Shown piece after piece: positions 7,684 through 9,513 of a DNA stretch of 9,513 bases. The notes beneath the pieces were generated by a model. The model worked only from the letters and a program-made list of their open reading frames with translations, was not told the origin of the DNA and did not search any database. This DNA comes from CAYGZA01 sp964354135 (GTDB taxonomy: Bacteria; Planctomycetota; Planctomycetia; Pirellulales; Thermoguttaceae), in contig CAYGZA010000270.1 of NCBI GenBank assembly GCA_964354135.1, positions 1 to 9,513 on the forward strand. The letters are read 5' to 3'. Every line of letters starts with the position of its first letter. Positions within the stretch are counted from its first letter, which is position 1. A program made the position numbers and the translations under genes.

Positions 7684-7717
7684 CGAGAGCCCATGGGTTC
7701 GAGCCCGTGGGCTTTCG
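7684..7717. terminator. Strong 14-bp hairpin, terminator-like or dispersed palindrome
   Basis: The arms 7684-7697 (CGAGAGCCCATGGG) and 7704-7717 (CCCGTGGGCTTTCG) pair over 14 positions, with two G-U wobbles, around a 6-base loop TTCGAG. It lies 35 bases after the stop of the GAF-HlyD gene and 81 bases before the next start. Only three Ts follow the G/C core and no U-run follows the stem, so it is not a canonical intrinsic terminator. It may attenuate transcription, protect mRNA ends, or be a copy of a dispersed REP-like element. Confidence 0.5.
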
Positions 7718-7783
7718 CGGTATTGCACGGTCCGTCTGGGGATCGGTCGCAAGTTTCGAGGAAGTCCGTTTCGGGATTGTCTT

Positions 7784-7790
7784 GAGGGGG
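7784..7790 (+). promoter_or_regulatory. Ribosome binding site of the second HlyD gene
   Basis: GAGGGGG lies 8 bases upstream of ATG 7799. It is one of the clearer Shine-Dalgarno sequences before a gene in this window and supports that start. The rest of the 7649-7798 gap, apart from the hairpin, shows no recognisable promoter. Confidence 0.55.
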
Positions 7791-7798
7791 AACCGTTT

Positions 7799-8746
7799 AT
7801 GAAACGCAGGGAACTTGTTGGCGCGGCACTCCTTGGTGCCGCGGGGCTGGCGGCAGGAGGTCTGCCCGGCTCGGGCGCGCCGGCCGCAGCGCCGGATCAA
7901 CGGGCAAAGGGCGCCTTGGTCGACCCGAGCCGGCTTTTCGACTGCCTGGTCACGCCGATCAAGGACATCCCGGTCCCCACCCAGGAAGCCGGGATGATCA
8001 AGGAAATGAAGGTCCAGGAAGGCCAGGACGTGGCCAAGGACGAACTCTTGGCGCAGATCGACGACAGCCAGATCCTAATGGCCAAGAAGGTCGCCGATAA
8101 GAAGCTCGAGGCCGCCAACGCGGAGGCCAAGAACAGAGTCAACGTCCGCTACGCAGAAGCCAGCCAAAAGGTGGCAAAAGCGGAATTCGACCAGGCCCAG
8201 GATACGAATAAGAGGGCCGAACGTGCCGTGACGGTGTATGAACTCCGACGGCTGCAATTGAAGGTCAATGAGACCGACCTGCACATCGAACAGGCGTCTC
8301 ACGAATTGGCAATCGCCGGGCTGACGGCCGACGTCCGTGGCGCCGAGGCGGAGGCCGCCGCCCTGGACGTCCAGCGCCGGCAGATCAAGGCCCCGGTGGC
8401 GGGCCGGGTGGAAAAGCGGTTCCGCGAGGAAGGGGAATGGGTCAAGCCCGGCGACCCCGTGGTCAAGATCCTCCAGATGGACCGGCTCTACGTGGAAGGC
8501 TGCGTCGACGCCCGGTTCCTCACGCCGGCCGACGTCGAGGATCGTCCCGTCATCGTGACGATCCGCGGCCCCCGCGGACAGGAGACCTTCGAGGGGCAAA
8601 TCCGCTTCGTCAGCTACGAGATCCTCCAAGGCCCCAAGTTCCAGGTGAAGGCGGTCGTCGAGAACCGCAAGAAGAACGGCCACTGGATCCTCCAGCCCGG
8701 CATGTACGGCGAGATGATCGAGATGATCGTCCAGTTGCGCAAATGA
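7799..8746 (+). CDS. HlyD-family periplasmic adaptor with export signal
   Basis: A 315-residue membrane-fusion-protein-type adaptor. Residues 1-32 form a signal-like sequence: M-K-R-R-E-L-V, then an Ala/Gly/Leu-rich stretch and A-P-A-A-A-P. The first lipoyl half (about 54-88) has E-A-G-M-I-K-E-M-K-V-Q-E-G-Q-D-V; a long Ala/Lys/Glu-rich alpha-hairpin spans about 89-192; the second lipoyl half (about 193-228) has I-K-A-P-V-A-G-R-V and E-G-E-W-V-K-P-G-D-P-V; and a beta-barrel part runs to the end, with L-Q-P-G-M-Y-G. No membrane helix other than the signal is seen, so it is probably periplasmic or held at the membrane by an uncut signal. The only cysteine near the N-terminus (C49) is not in a lipobox. 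The stop overlaps the start of the PqqD-M50 gene (ATGA), so the two are translationally coupled and probably form one complex. The transported substrate is unknown. Confidence 0.86.
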   Translation: MKRRELVGAALLGAAGLAAGGLPGSGAPAAAPDQRAKGALVDPSRLFDCLVTPIKDIPVPTQEAGMIKEMKVQEGQDVAKDELLAQIDDSQILMAKKVADKKLEAANAEAKNRVNVRYAEASQKVAKAEFDQAQDTNKRAERAVTVYELRRLQLKVNETDLHIEQASHELAIAGLTADVRGAEAEAAALDVQRRQIKAPVAGRVEKRFREEGEWVKPGDPVVKILQMDRLYVEGCVDARFLTPADVEDRPVIVTIRGPRGQETFEGQIRFVSYEILQGPKFQVKAVVENRKKNGHWILQPGMYGEMIEMIVQLRK

Positions 8747-9513
8747 GAGTCACCCTGGCCGACAGCCTGGTCTCCAGCTCCGCCCGGAAGCTCACCGTCC
8801 GCAGGCGGCCGGATCTCACCGCCCAGCGGCAGCGCTATCAGGGCAAGGCCTATTGGGTCGTCAAGGACCCGGTGGGCCTGCACTACTTCCGCTTCCAGGA
8901 GGAAGAGTTCGCCATCCTCCAAAAGCTCGACGGCGAGATCAGCCTGGACGAGATCAAGGAGCAGTTCGAGGCCGAGTACCCGCCCCAGAAGATCACCCTG
9001 GAGGAATTGCAGAACTTCCTCGGGATGCTGCACCGCAGCGGCCTGATCCTGGCCGACGTGCAGGGCCAGGGTGTCCAGCTCCTCAAGCGCCGCCGCGAGC
9101 GCCGGCGAAAGGAGCTGATCGGCGCCGTGGGGAACGTCCTCTGCATCCGCTTCAAGGGGCTTGACCCCGAGCGGTTCCTCACGTGGCTCTATCCCAAGGT
9201 GCGATGGCTCTTCTCGCCTGGGGCCGTGGCGCTCGCGCTGACGATCGCCCTTGCCGCCTTGCTCTTGATCCTGGTCGAGTTCGACGTCTTCCGGTCCAAG
9301 CTGCCCGGCTTCAAGAATTTCTTCACGCTGGCCAATGCCTTCCTGCTCACCATTACGCTGGCCTTCACGAAGGTCCTGCACGAGCTGGGCCACGGGCTCT
9401 CCTGCACGCACTTCGGAGGGGAGTGCCACGAGATCGGCGTCATGATTCTCGTGCTCACCCCGTGCCTCTACTGCAACGTCTCCGACTCCTGGATGCTCCC
9501 CAACAAGTGGCAC
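8743..9513 (+). CDS. PqqD-like domain / M50 (site-2 protease type) membrane protein, 3' end outside window
   Basis: The first 257 codons of a gene that runs off the right edge with no stop. Residues about 30-105 look like a PqqD-type winged-helix domain (Y-W-V-V-K-D-P-V-G-L-H-Y-F-R-F, then L-D-G-E-I-S-L-D-E-I, then F-L-G-M-L-H-R-S-G-L-I). A basic linker (115-123) precedes membrane helices at about 157-178 and 194-212. The zinc motif is H-E-L-G-H at 213-217, directly after a hydrophobic segment as in M50 intramembrane proteases; P-C-L-Y-C-N-V-S-D-S-W follows at 240-250. ATG 8743 overlaps the upstream stop as ATGA, and no good Shine-Dalgarno is seen, which fits translational coupling. Known family members often carry a further lipoyl/HlyD-like C-terminus, which may lie beyond the window. 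PqqD-like domains can bind leader peptides of modified peptides, but here peptide binding is inference. The role could be substrate cleavage or transport rather than regulated signalling proteolysis. Confidence 0.85.
   Translation, partial: MRVTLADSLVSSSARKLTVRRRPDLTAQRQRYQGKAYWVVKDPVGLHYFRFQEEEFAILQKLDGEISLDEIKEQFEAEYPPQKITLEELQNFLGMLHRSGLILADVQGQGVQLLKRRRERRRKELIGAVGNVLCIRFKGLDPERFLTWLYPKVRWLFSPGAVALALTIALAALLLILVEFDVFRSKLPGFKNFFTLANAFLLTITLAFTKVLHELGHGLSCTHFGGECHEIGVMILVLTPCLYCNVSDSWMLPNKWH

Noticed and set aside
8614..9513. Antisense open frame (299 codons) at the right edge
   Set aside because: It overlaps the PqqD-M50 gene, which has the HELGH motif, membrane helices and coupling to the upstream gene. 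The antisense frame has no motif.

Overview
The window is high-GC bacterial DNA with tightly packed genes, all on the + strand. Gene content and order point to a planctomycete (Pirellulales-like). A DUF58 gene, a BatA-type membrane protein and a VWA/amidotransferase-like membrane protein are followed by HlyD-type adaptors and a PqqD-like/M50 membrane protein. This placement is inferred from family knowledge, because there is no rRNA or other phylogenetic marker in the window.

Region 1 (1-4972) is the 3' part of a MoxR-type chaperone/VWA operon. It holds the C-terminal part of a DUF58 protein (1-527), a BatA-like protein with two N-terminal membrane helices, a VWA-like domain and a C-terminal helix (534-2711), and a second membrane-anchored VWA protein with an amidotransferase-like domain (2708-4972). 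Spacing is a few bases or an ATGA overlap, which indicates one transcript. A MoxR AAA+ ATPase gene is expected upstream, outside the window. Both membrane proteins look built for binding and scaffolding rather than catalysis: one has an altered MIDAS motif and the other lacks a nucleophile cysteine at the expected elbow.

Region 2 (4973-5215) is a 243-base gap. It holds a strong Shine-Dalgarno-like sequence with no convincing gene behind it and a perfect 9-base inverted repeat. It probably separates two transcription units.

Region 3 (5216-9513, running off the right edge) looks like an envelope export or processing module. It starts with an 810-residue fusion of two GAF-like domains, one membrane helix and an HlyD-type adaptor whose beta-barrel part is interrupted by a tandemly duplicated charged helical insert. 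After a 150-base gap carrying a strong hairpin comes a second, exported HlyD-type adaptor. Coupled to it by an ATGA overlap is a PqqD-like/M50 (site-2 protease type) membrane protein with an HELGH zinc motif, cut by the window end. A plausible reading is that the GAF part senses a cytoplasmic signal, the adaptors span the periplasm, and the PqqD-M50 protein binds and processes or moves a substrate. No substrate peptide, ABC/RND pump or outer-membrane channel is visible here. The most unusual points are the duplicated insert in the adaptor and the combination of GAF-HlyD, HlyD and PqqD-M50.
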